Positions 8,433-15,611 of a stretch of 51,482 nt of DNA are shown piece after piece. The stretch's first letter is position 1. Each line of letters begins with the position of its first letter. Location: NCBI GenBank assembly GCA_023397905.1, contig JAEWSZ010000125.1, positions 1-51,482 of the forward strand. The letters are read 5' to 3'. A model generated the notes under the pieces. That model was not told the DNA's origin, ran no database searches, and was given only the letters and a program-made list of their open reading frames with translations. This DNA comes from Bacillota bacterium (GTDB lineage: Bacteria > Bacillota > Clostridia > Acetivibrionales > DSM-1351). The translations under genes and the position numbers were made by a program.

Positions 8433-10304
8433 ATGAATAAAACCAATCATCAGAAAACCTTGAAGAAGAGAACGGATATACTGATCAGGCTGGCACTGAT
8501 ACTGGTCGTGTTAACCATTCTGTTCTTTTTTGTAGTGAAGCCTATGCTGAATAAGGATTTTTATTTTGACTCAGGAGAGGATTACACTTTTAATAACCTT
8601 GGTTCGGTTTCAGGTGAAGACAGCTTTGACGTGGTAGTCGTAGGCGACGGCATAGATGCTGTAACCGGAGCGCTTGGTTCGGCGAAGGTCGGGGCAAAAA
8701 CACTGCTGGTATGTAAAAACCGGGAACTGGGGGAGGACATCAGGAAAACCTACAATGTCAGCTGGGCCCAGGATGTGACTCCCACCGGCAACAGCGTCAG
8801 TTCCGACATGTTCAAGGAAATAAGGTATAAATCGGGAGAAGGCTCAAATGTTGAAAATTATATAAAGACAATTGAAAAAATGGTCTCCGAGCAGAAAAAG
8901 CTTGAAGTGGCATATAATGCACAGCTCATGGACATAACTCCGGGAAATGGCCGGATAGACGGCATTAAACTGAGAATCGGCCAGGAAGACAGGAATATCA
9001 GCTCTGAAAGATTTATAGATGCAACTGCCGACGGCCAGCTGCTTAAAAAGTCCCGGGTGGGATTTACGACGGGCTATGCGGACATAGGATTGAATGGCCT
9101 GTACCCGCCTGTAAAATTAAATTTTATGGTTTCCGGGGTGAATTATGAGGAACTTGAGGAATTGGTCCAGAAACAGGCGACTCTGCTGGATCTTATCATA
9201 AAAAGCTATAAAACCGGTGACAGGAATATTTCGGTATCGGGTTTTAATATAACCGACCAGGGAAACTCCAGCGTCGTAATCGAAGGCATAACCATGAATA
9301 ACGTAAATACGTCGGATAAAGAGGAACTCCGGAAGGCGTATGAAAAAGCAAATAAAGAGTGTATGAATTTTTACAATTATTTAAAGTTAAATGTGGAACA
9401 GTTTAAAAATGCAAGCGGAGCTTCTGTTGCCCAAGAGTTCATAACGCCGTCGCCCTATCATTTTAAAGGCAGATATTTAATGACTCTCAGCGACGTGCTC
9501 ACCGGCAAGAGATACACAGACAGGATAAGTTCGGCTTCCAGGCCTGTGACCTTGATTATGGAAGACAACAGCCGGTATCTGCTCTGCAATCCCAAGACAT
9601 TTTACATACCTCTCAGCTCGGTAATACCTGAAAATCTGAACAATGTTTTAATGACAGGAGATAAGATATCCGCCTCTTCGCTGGTGCAGACCGCAATAAG
9701 CTCAAATTCCAGCAAGGCCGGAACAGGTTTTGCCGCGGGTATTATTGCCGCCTACAGCATTTCAAAGGAAATGGATATTCCTCAGATAGTGGACGACCAC
9801 AACCTGGACACACAGCAGGAGATAGAAAAGGTTTTGAGGAAAATGGGCATATACATGTCGGACATAAAGGAAGACATCTCAAGCATCACGGGGGACTGGA
9901 GCTATCCTTACATGGAAAAGCTCAACAATATGGGGCTTCTGAGCGGCGGAATCACAAACGATTACAAATATGACAAGGAAGCCGAGAGTAAAGATCTTGC
10001 CTATATAATATTAAATGGCGTCACAAGGATATCTGAAAATACATACAATCTTGATTTTGATTTTAAGGTAAGAAAATATTTAAAAAATGAGCCTCTGACC
10101 AAAGAGCTGTTCGGGCAGATATTGCTGGAAGTGGCAGGTAAGACCGGAACCCAGGGCAATTATTATTCTGAGGCGTGCAAGCAGGGATTAATTGACGATA
10201 CACTGCAGTCAGAACTCAAAAATAAAAAAGTATTGCAATTTTCGGAAGTTTACTATGCATCCGTCAAGCTGTTTGAAAGGCTGACGGGAAAAGCCATGAA
10301 GTAG
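8433..10304 (+). CDS. Membrane-anchored FAD-dependent oxidoreductase-like protein
   Basis: A 623-residue protein with a basic N-terminus and one membrane segment (about residues 14-39), so the bulk should be outside the membrane. Residues 66-450 read as an FAD-dependent oxidoreductase of the PF12831 type: a Rossmann start DVVVVGDGIDAVTGALGSAK, GAKTLLVCKNRELGED, and a closing block LNNVLMTGDKISASS..GTGFAAGIIAAYS. The usual GxGxxG is GDGIDA here, so the last glycine is missing and FAD binding is not certain. The C-terminal ~140 residues are helical; DWSYPYMEKLNNMGLLSGG resembles an S-layer-homology repeat. No redox partner gene is adjacent. Function unknown beyond the fold. Confidence 0.75.
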   Translation: MNKTNHQKTLKKRTDILIRLALILVVLTILFFFVVKPMLNKDFYFDSGEDYTFNNLGSVSGEDSFDVVVVGDGIDAVTGALGSAKVGAKTLLVCKNRELGEDIRKTYNVSWAQDVTPTGNSVSSDMFKEIRYKSGEGSNVENYIKTIEKMVSEQKKLEVAYNAQLMDITPGNGRIDGIKLRIGQEDRNISSERFIDATADGQLLKKSRVGFTTGYADIGLNGLYPPVKLNFMVSGVNYEELEELVQKQATLLDLIIKSYKTGDRNISVSGFNITDQGNSSVVIEGITMNNVNTSDKEELRKAYEKANKECMNFYNYLKLNVEQFKNASGASVAQEFITPSPYHFKGRYLMTLSDVLTGKRYTDRISSASRPVTLIMEDNSRYLLCNPKTFYIPLSSVIPENLNNVLMTGDKISASSLVQTAISSNSSKAGTGFAAGIIAAYSISKEMDIPQIVDDHNLDTQQEIEKVLRKMGIYMSDIKEDISSITGDWSYPYMEKLNNMGLLSGGITNDYKYDKEAESKDLAYIILNGVTRISENTYNLDFDFKVRKYLKNEPLTKELFGQILLEVAGKTGTQGNYYSEACKQGLIDDTLQSELKNKKVLQFSEVYYASVKLFERLTGKAMK

Positions 10305-10313
10305 CTTATATAG

Positions 10314-11054
10314 TTATACCTTTATAAATCCCAGTCTCACGGCAAATACATACAATATGAACTTGGGGAGCCTCAGCATTCTTTTGAAGCGCCAGGGCTC
10401 CTTGTAAAGCCTGTAGAGCCATTCCAGACCGTGGTCTCTGAAAAAGTCGGGAGCCAGCTTTACGTTCCCGGCCAGGATATCCAGAGTTCCGCCCACGCCA
10501 AGACAGACTTTAACCTTCAGCTTGCTTTTGTTGCGGTTAATCCACAATTCCTGCTTGGGCGCTCCAAGACAGACAAAAAGCACATCTGCTCCGGAATTGT
10601 TTATTTCGTCTATTATGGCCTCTTCATCATCACTGGTAAAATATCCGTTCCGGGTGCCCACAACCTGGGCTCCGGGATAATCGCAAATAATGTTTGCATT
10701 TGCGGTTTCAGCGATCCCTGGTTTGCCTCCGAAGAGGAAAAACTTAATGGGCCTGTGTCCGGAGGCTTTCAGAAGGTTTTTTGCAAGATCCACCCCGGAG
10801 ACCTTCTCCGTAACCTTTTTACCCAGAATTTTAGACGCCAGCACAACGCCGGCTCCATCGGCTACCAGCATGTCGGAGTTATTTAATATTTCCCGCATAT
10901 CCTTATTGGTTATACCGTCCATCATTATTTCAGCATTGGGAGTGTACACCGAGTGGCACTCACCGGAGTCTATAAATTCATAAACCTTGTCAACAGCCTG
11001 TTCCATTGAAATATCATCTATATTTATTCCCGCAATATTAACCAGTTTTCTCAT
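10314..11054 (-). CDS. WecG/TagA/CpsF family glycosyltransferase
   Basis: A 246-residue GT26 enzyme, membrane-associated, transferring ManNAc or ManNAcA to an undecaprenyl-linked GlcNAc. Family marks are YTPNAEIMMDG near residue 40, ADGAGVVLASKILG, FLFGGKPGIAE, NGYFTSDDEEAII and the C-terminal PDFFRDHGLEWLYRLYKEPWRFKRM. The ATG at 11054 is chosen over an upstream in-frame start because TTGGAGGAAGT sits directly before it. TagA starts teichoic-acid linkage units in Bacillus; WecG makes a ManNAcA transfer. Given the WecC-like gene at 1466, either is possible. It is monocistronic and converges on the FAD protein gene 9 bp away. Confidence 0.9.
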   Translation of the reverse strand: MRKLVNIAGINIDDISMEQAVDKVYEFIDSGECHSVYTPNAEIMMDGITNKDMREILNNSDMLVADGAGVVLASKILGKKVTEKVSGVDLAKNLLKASGHRPIKFFLFGGKPGIAETANANIICDYPGAQVVGTRNGYFTSDDEEAIIDEINNSGADVLFVCLGAPKQELWINRNKSKLKVKVCLGVGGTLDILAGNVKLAPDFFRDHGLEWLYRLYKEPWRFKRMLRLPKFILYVFAVRLGFIKV

Positions 11055-11148
11055 ACTTCCTCCAAGGAATACTAATAAAATACGCTTGCATATTTTGGAC
11101 ACGAAAATACCCATTTACGCATCGAAGATTTATTTCGCGTTTTTTATC

Positions 11149-11175
11149 AAAGTCAGTTGAATAGTAATTGACTTT
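11149..11175. repeat. AGTCAATTAC-family hairpin, copy 3
   Basis: AAAGTCAGTT (11149-11158) faces AATTGACTTT (11166-11175) across a 7-nt loop, one G:T wobble. It coincides with the predicted transcription start of the glycosyltransferase gene at 10314-11054, so here the element lies at a promoter rather than at a gene end. Confidence 0.55.
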
Positions 11176-11178
11176 TAC

Positions 11179-11207
11179 AGTTTAGATTATACGGTATTAT
11201 TTGTCAA
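11179..11207 (-). promoter_or_regulatory. Sigma-A promoter of the WecG/TagA-like gene
   Basis: Minus strand TTGACA (11202-11207), 17 bp, TAAACT (11179-11184). The -35 is perfect and the -10 is moderate. The leader of about 118 nt begins with the AGTCAATTAC-family inverted repeat. Confidence 0.55.
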
Positions 11208-11279
11208 TGGAAGAGGGGAAGGGACAGCAGCCAGGCCCCAGGCGGACAAATAAATATTTAAAACCTGCCTTCACCCTGC

Positions 11280-11362
11280 TATAATTAAAAATAGAGCCGA
11301 TAACGCAAAGCGGATTTTGTTGTCTTGCCTGGCTTTTGCGTAACAAATCGAAGGCGGATTTT
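11280..11362 (+). promoter_or_regulatory. Promoter and structured leader of the 131-residue gene
   Basis: TATAAT (11280-11285) with a weak TTTAAA -35 17 bp upstream. The leader contains ACGCAAAGC (11303-11311) opposite GCTTTTGCGT (11332-11341), a 9-bp stem with one bulge, and a direct repeat CGGATTTT (11311-11318 and 11355-11362). The strong AGGAGGATCG ribosome site follows. The stretch 11055-11384 has no other gene. Confidence 0.4.
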
Positions 11363-11384
11363 AGTCATTTAGGAGGATCGACCT

Positions 11385-11780
11385 ATGAGCAATGATTATG
11401 TAAGTGAATCCAATTTTATCGTGAGAAAATCGGGACGTGAGGAAAACAGCTATTATATCGACTATCTGGGAGTATACAAGATCATGGATATCTCAAAGCT
11501 TGTACATCTCGAAGCATCCGTTATAAAGGAAAAGTACCTTAATCACGGCGCGGTATATTTCAGTGAACTGGATGTGTACTATTTTAATGATATCGAGAAG
11601 GCAAAAAGTACCATCGGGGACATTCTGAAAAATCTCAAGGCGGACCAGAAGGGCAGGCTGATACTGCTCACGGAGGCTGAAATCGAATATATAAGGCAGG
11701 CTTTGATCAATGAAGGCGTAAATACCATAAGAGTCAGTTCAAAAATCAAGGACAATATTTTCAGGAAACTGAATGCTTAA
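11385..11780 (+). CDS. Small protein of unknown function
   Basis: A 131-residue soluble protein I cannot assign. It is acidic-basic mixed, with no signal peptide or membrane helix. The N-terminal half looks beta-rich (NFIVRKSGREENSYYIDYL); the middle reads helix-strand (SKLVHLEASVIKEKYL, GAVYFSELDVYYFND) and the end is helical (LTEAEIEYIRQALINEGVN). A strong AGGAGG ribosome site and a structured leader suggest real and perhaps regulated expression. It is followed by a 210-bp gap and the amino-acid importer operon, which has its own promoter, so the two need not be linked. Confidence 0.75.
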   Translation: MSNDYVSESNFIVRKSGREENSYYIDYLGVYKIMDISKLVHLEASVIKEKYLNHGAVYFSELDVYYFNDIEKAKSTIGDILKNLKADQKGRLILLTEAEIEYIRQALINEGVNTIRVSSKIKDNIFRKLNA

Positions 11781-11912
11781 AGCCGGAAATCTCAATTAAA
11801 TAAAATGCCCATATCAGGTAAACTCCAGCACAAATAAAAGACCACTGCAAAAGGGATATGAAAGGTCATTGGTTAATTTTGCAAGTCCGGGATACAAAAC
11901 TTGCAAAACACC

Positions 11913-11941
11913 TTGTCATGTTGACGGTTTTAATGTATTAT
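11913..11941 (+). promoter_or_regulatory. Sigma-A promoter of the amino-acid ABC importer
   Basis: TTGTCA (11913-11918), 17 bp, TATTAT (11936-11941). The start of transcription would be near 11948, leaving a leader of about 40 nt before the binding-protein gene. Confidence 0.6.
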
Positions 11942-11989
11942 ATTTGCATAATGAATAAATATACATATATTAAAAAGGGGTGTAGGGAT

Positions 11990-12838
11990 ATGAGCAAAAT
12001 GAAGAAAGTATTGATTTGTTTATCAGCATTACTTATAATAGCTTTCGCAGTAACAGCCTGCGGAACTGCAGCAAATGACGGCTCGTCGTCAACCGCCACG
12101 GCATCCGGCAGTACGGCGGCCGAAAACACTGCTGCGGGAAGCCAGGTACTTAGGATCGGTATCGACAATACTTATCCTCCGATGGAATACACGGATGATT
12201 CGGGAGATCTTGCCGGTTTTGATATCGAACTTGCCAAAGCAATAGGTGAAAAGCTGGGCAAGAAGGTCGAATTTGTTCCGACAGATTGGGGATCTATATT
12301 CTTAGGACTTAATTCTGATAAATATGATGCTATAATTTCCTCTCTCAGTATAACCGATGAGAGAAAGAAGACAGTGGATTATACAAAGCCATATGTTGCA
12401 AACAGCCAGGCAATCATAGTTAAAAAGGACGATACGACCGTTAGCTCTGAAAAAGACTTAAAGGGCAAGGTAGTAGCCGTTCAGAAGCAAACTACTTCGG
12501 ATGATGTTTGCCAGGAATTTACCAAAGCAACTCCATTTAAAGATTACAAGCAGTACGACAAAATGACTGAGGCCTTGAGCGAACTCAAGATCGGAAGAGT
12601 GGATGTTGTTGTGGCCGACCTTGTGGTTGCAAAATATTTTGTGGCACAGGATCCTGACAGTTATAAATCTGCAAGTACCACATTGCCGTTAGAGCCCATC
12701 GGCGCAGGTGTCAAAAAGGGCAATACCGCATTGCAGCAGGAGCTGGATAAAACGCTGGATGAATTCAGGGCCGACGGCACTCTGAAGAAAATCTCCGAAA
12801 AGTGGTTCAGCGAAGATATGACATCGAATATAGAATAA
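11990..12838 (+). CDS. Polar amino-acid ABC transporter binding lipoprotein
   Basis: A 282-residue family 3 solute-binding protein (SBP_bac_3). A hydrophobic signal ends in AVTAC, so C24 would be lipidated and the protein tethered outside the membrane. After a Ser/Thr/Ala-rich linker, the mature domain starts RIGIDNTYPPMEYTD; other marks are GFDIELAKAIGEKLGKKVEFV, ISSLSITDERKKTVDYTKPY and GVKKGNTALQQELD. The ATG at 11990 after AGGGGTGTAGGGAT is chosen over a longer in-frame frame beginning at 11858 that has no ribosome site. With the next two genes it forms a complete importer. The ligand (for example cystine, glutamine or arginine) is not readable. Confidence 0.93.
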   Translation: MSKMKKVLICLSALLIIAFAVTACGTAANDGSSSTATASGSTAAENTAAGSQVLRIGIDNTYPPMEYTDDSGDLAGFDIELAKAIGEKLGKKVEFVPTDWGSIFLGLNSDKYDAIISSLSITDERKKTVDYTKPYVANSQAIIVKKDDTTVSSEKDLKGKVVAVQKQTTSDDVCQEFTKATPFKDYKQYDKMTEALSELKIGRVDVVVADLVVAKYFVAQDPDSYKSASTTLPLEPIGAGVKKGNTALQQELDKTLDEFRADGTLKKISEKWFSEDMTSNIE

Positions 12839-12876
12839 TTGACGTTTTAACAATGCAATATTTTTAAATATTTAAA

Positions 12877-12926
12877 CTATAGGGCTTTCCAAAGTCAATT
12901 CAATAATCGGCTTTCAAGCCCTATAG
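12877..12926 (+). other. Intercistronic hairpin with an AGTCAATT core in the loop
   Basis: CTATAGGGCTT (12877-12887) and AAGCCCTATAG (12916-12926) are an 11-bp perfect inverted repeat. The loop contains AAAGTCAATTCAATAATCGG, a half copy of the dispersed AGTCAATTAC repeat. It lies between the binding-protein and permease genes and has no T-tract, so mRNA stabilisation giving excess binding protein is a reasonable idea. Confidence 0.6.
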
Positions 12927-12991
12927 ATTTGTTATTTGAGCCAATGCTCAAATTTTTGAGTATAGGAATTTATTAGGGAGCTGTTTTTAAT

Positions 12992-13642
12992 ATGATAGAA
13001 GCTTTTTCTTTTTTTCCGAGATTGTTGAGAGGAACACTGGTCAGTATTGAGTTGACAGCGGTAGCCATAGTTTTTGGCATACTTCTGGGACTTTTGCTGG
13101 CTATCGCGCGCATATCGAAAAATCAGGTGGTAAACAAGTTTTCATGGTTTTATATATGGTTTTTCAGAGGTACGCCTCTCTTAATGCAATTGTATTTTAT
13201 CTATTACGGGTTTCCGTTACTTTTTACCCCGCCGTTGAGATACTCTGCGATGTCCGCGGCTTTTGTGGCCTTCAGCTTAAACTCTGCGGCTTATCTTGCC
13301 GAGATAATCAGAGCGGCAATCCAGTCAATAGACAAGGGCCAGATGGAGGCAGCGAAGGCACTGGGTATGAGCTATGGACAGGCCATGAGGCGTGTTATAG
13401 TTCCACAATCCTACAGAAGGCTTATCCCCCCTGTGGGAAATGAGCTCATAATGCTTGTAAAAGATACCTCTCTGGTTTCAGCGGTTGCTATTCAGGATCT
13501 CATGCGCCAGACAAGTGAAATTGTGTCCACAAAAGGAAGCGCGCTTATTTTCATACCAACCGCAATAATATATCTGGCCATAACCACAATATGTACAATT
13601 GTATTTGAAAAGCTTGAAAAGAAATATTCGGTTTATGAATAG
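12992..13642 (+). CDS. Polar amino-acid ABC transporter permease
   Basis: A 216-residue integral membrane subunit of the HisM/GlnP class. About five membrane helices are visible, with the helix-turn at LLRGTLVSIELTAVAIVFG, and the family's EAA loop for ATPase contact is EAAKALGMSYGQAMRRVIVP (about residues 127-146). The ATG follows TTAGGGAGCTG. It sits 14 bp upstream of the ATPase start, which makes co-translation likely. A single permease gene suggests a homodimeric channel. Substrate is set by the binding protein upstream. Confidence 0.94.
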   Translation: MIEAFSFFPRLLRGTLVSIELTAVAIVFGILLGLLLAIARISKNQVVNKFSWFYIWFFRGTPLLMQLYFIYYGFPLLFTPPLRYSAMSAAFVAFSLNSAAYLAEIIRAAIQSIDKGQMEAAKALGMSYGQAMRRVIVPQSYRRLIPPVGNELIMLVKDTSLVSAVAIQDLMRQTSEIVSTKGSALIFIPTAIIYLAITTICTIVFEKLEKKYSVYE

Positions 13643-13655
13643 GGGGAGATACGAC

Positions 13656-14417
13656 ATGGGAAAGATGATAACGGTTGAAAACGTATGCAAGTCGTTTGGA
13701 ACCCTGGAAGTGCTTAAAAATATTAATCTTGAGGTACAGCAGGGTGAGGTTTTGTGCATAATCGGCCCAAGTGGTTCCGGTAAAAGCACATTGCTCAGAT
13801 GCCTCAATCATCTGGAGACAATAACAAGCGGCAAGGTTATGATTGAAGACCAGCTGCTTGATGAAAAAATAGCCGGTAAAAGTCAGTTCAAGGTCAATCA
13901 CAAAAAGGTTTCAGAAATATGTGCGGAGTTGGGGATGGTTTTTCAGAGGTTCAACCTTTTCCCCCATATGACGGTCATCCAGAACATAATCGAAGCTCCT
14001 GTTTCCGTTAAAAAGGTTCCGAAGGCAGAGGCCATGGAATACGGCATGGAGCTGCTGAAAATGGTAGGACTTGAAGACAAGAAGGACGAATATCCCGTGC
14101 GCCTCTCAGGCGGACAGCAGCAGAGAGTTGCAATAGCAAGGGCATTGGCTATGAAGCCTAAAATAATGCTTTTCGACGAGCCTACTTCAGCCCTTGATCC
14201 TGAGCTGGTAGGAGAGGTGCTTGAGGTTATGAAAAAGTTGGCCGGAGACGGTATGACAATGGTGGTTGTCACCCACGAAATGGGATTTGCAAGAGAAGTC
14301 GGTTCCAGAGTCATATTTATGGACAAGGGTGAAATAAGTGAAGAGGGTTCCCCGGAAGAAATATTTACAAACCCAAGAAATGAAAGAACCAGGGCCTTTT
14401 TGCAGAAGGTGCTGTAG
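13656..14417 (+). CDS. Polar amino-acid ABC transporter ATPase
   Basis: A 253-residue cytoplasmic ATPase of the GlnQ/HisP class that powers the importer. Walker A is GPSGSGKS (about 36-43), the Q-loop is GMVFQRFNLFPHMT, the signature is LSGGQQQRVAIARAL, Walker B is IMLFDEPTSALDPE and the switch histidine is in VVTHEMGFA. About 15 extra residues (DEKIAGKSQFKVNHKK) precede the Q-loop, a known variation. The ATG at 13656 has AGGGGGAGAT in front and is preferred to an upstream frame lying within the permease gene. A terminator hairpin follows. Confidence 0.95.
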   Translation: MGKMITVENVCKSFGTLEVLKNINLEVQQGEVLCIIGPSGSGKSTLLRCLNHLETITSGKVMIEDQLLDEKIAGKSQFKVNHKKVSEICAELGMVFQRFNLFPHMTVIQNIIEAPVSVKKVPKAEAMEYGMELLKMVGLEDKKDEYPVRLSGGQQQRVAIARALAMKPKIMLFDEPTSALDPELVGEVLEVMKKLAGDGMTMVVVTHEMGFAREVGSRVIFMDKGEISEEGSPEEIFTNPRNERTRAFLQKVL

Positions 14418-14461
14418 AATTTTTAGTGGTAAAATAGTAAATTAATGTTTATTTAAATCGA

Positions 14462-14499
14462 AAAAACATATATTATTAATATATGTTTTTATTTTTATG
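14462..14499 (+). terminator. AT-rich terminator after the importer operon
   Basis: AAAAACATATATT (14462-14474) and AATATATGTTTTT (14478-14490) form a 13-bp stem with a 3-nt loop, followed by ATTTTTATG. The stem is AT-rich, so efficiency is uncertain. Confidence 0.65.
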
Positions 14500-14508
14500 A
14501 AATAAAAT

Positions 14509-14529
14509 ATCTGAATAAAATATTCAGAT
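14509..14529 (+). promoter_or_regulatory. Palindrome before the YitT gene
   Basis: ATCTGAATA, AAA, TATTCAGAT: a 9-bp perfect inverted repeat 25 bp before the yitT-like ATG. It may be an operator or a leader hairpin; nothing shows which. Confidence 0.4.
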
Positions 14530-14553
14530 GGAAACCAGAATGGAGCCACCACA

Positions 14554-15465
14554 ATGTCAAAGTTGAACAGGGTACTTGTTTTTCTGAAGGTTTATCTGCT
14601 GATCACATTCGGAGCTGCAATTACCGCGCTGGCAATAAATGTTTTTCTTGTTCCGTATAAGATAGCCCCGGGAGGCCTGAGCGGATTGTCGACAGTGCTT
14701 TTTTATATGAGCGGAGGCAAGCTGCCCATAGGTACCACAATGCTGGTGATTAATATACCTCTTTTCCTTATGGGCTATAAGTTCATAGGCAGGAAATTTT
14801 TTATAAGAACCATATACGGAACAATAATCCTATCCGTGATTATTGATTTAACTGAAAAATACATGGCGGAACTTGCTCAGAAATTACTTATAAATGAGGC
14901 CGGAACGGCTTCAACTCCGGATATATTGCTTTATAGCGTCATAGGCGGATTTATAAGCGGTATCGGGCTTGGCATAGTCTTAAAGATGGAGGCCACCACC
15001 GGAGGGACGGAACTGGCGGCAAAGCTTTTAAAAAGGCCTGTAAAAAGCCTTACCATAGGGCAGACACTGCTGTTGATAGACGGTTTGATAATACTTTTTG
15101 CCATTATTGTTTTTAAAAGTGTCTTGATCGGATTGTATTCGATGGTCAGCCTCTTTATTACCACAAAGGTTATTGACGCTCTGGTTGAAGGCGTTGACTA
15201 TGCCAGGGCCGTTTTGATAATTTCAGAACGCCAAGAGGAAATAGCCGCAAGGATCATGATCGAAATGGACAGGGGCGTGACTGAGCTGAAAGGAAGAGGC
15301 GTCTACTCGGGAAAGGACAGGAATGTGCTGCTGTGCGTCCTGTCAAGGACTGAAATACAGCAGATCAAGGACATAGTGCATCAAATGGATAAAAACGCCT
15401 TTATGATTCTTGCAGATGTTCGCGAAGTGCTGGGGGAGGGTTTTAACGGAGTCCCTAAAAAGTGA
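14554..15465 (+). CDS. YitT family membrane protein
   Basis: A 303-residue protein of the YitT (DUF161) family, with about six membrane segments in residues 10-205 and a cytoplasmic DUF2179 domain at the C-terminus (TELKGRGVYSGKDRNVLLCVL, then ALADVREVLGEG-like ending). The N-terminus shows the family pattern NVFLVPYKIAPGGLSGLSTVL and EATTGGTELAAKLL. Members are often proposed as transporters, but the substrate is not established. It is monocistronic between the importer and the sensor kinase. The ribosome site GGAG lies 9 nt from the ATG. Confidence 0.92.
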   Translation: MSKLNRVLVFLKVYLLITFGAAITALAINVFLVPYKIAPGGLSGLSTVLFYMSGGKLPIGTTMLVINIPLFLMGYKFIGRKFFIRTIYGTIILSVIIDLTEKYMAELAQKLLINEAGTASTPDILLYSVIGGFISGIGLGIVLKMEATTGGTELAAKLLKRPVKSLTIGQTLLLIDGLIILFAIIVFKSVLIGLYSMVSLFITTKVIDALVEGVDYARAVLIISERQEEIAARIMIEMDRGVTELKGRGVYSGKDRNVLLCVLSRTEIQQIKDIVHQMDKNAFMILADVREVLGEGFNGVPKK

Positions 15466-15611
15466 TGGGGGATATTAGTAAATATATAATTATCTGATTA
15501 TTTTAGATTATGTTTCCGGCTGTATTTATGAGGGAATGAATAATAAGAATACATTTGAATAAAGAATGCGGATGAATATTTATTGAATCTATATAGAAGA
15601 GGTACTACATA

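Noticed and set aside
11296..11350. Possible GEMM (c-di-GMP-I) riboswitch because of ACGCAAAGC
   Set aside because: The upstream GGCAAACC-type receptor and the rest of the consensus are missing; the match is limited to nine bases that simply form a stem with GCTTTTGCGT.
11858..11989. Upstream extension of the amino-acid binding protein
   Set aside because: It spans the predicted promoter and lacks a ribosome site; the lipoprotein signal begins at 11990.
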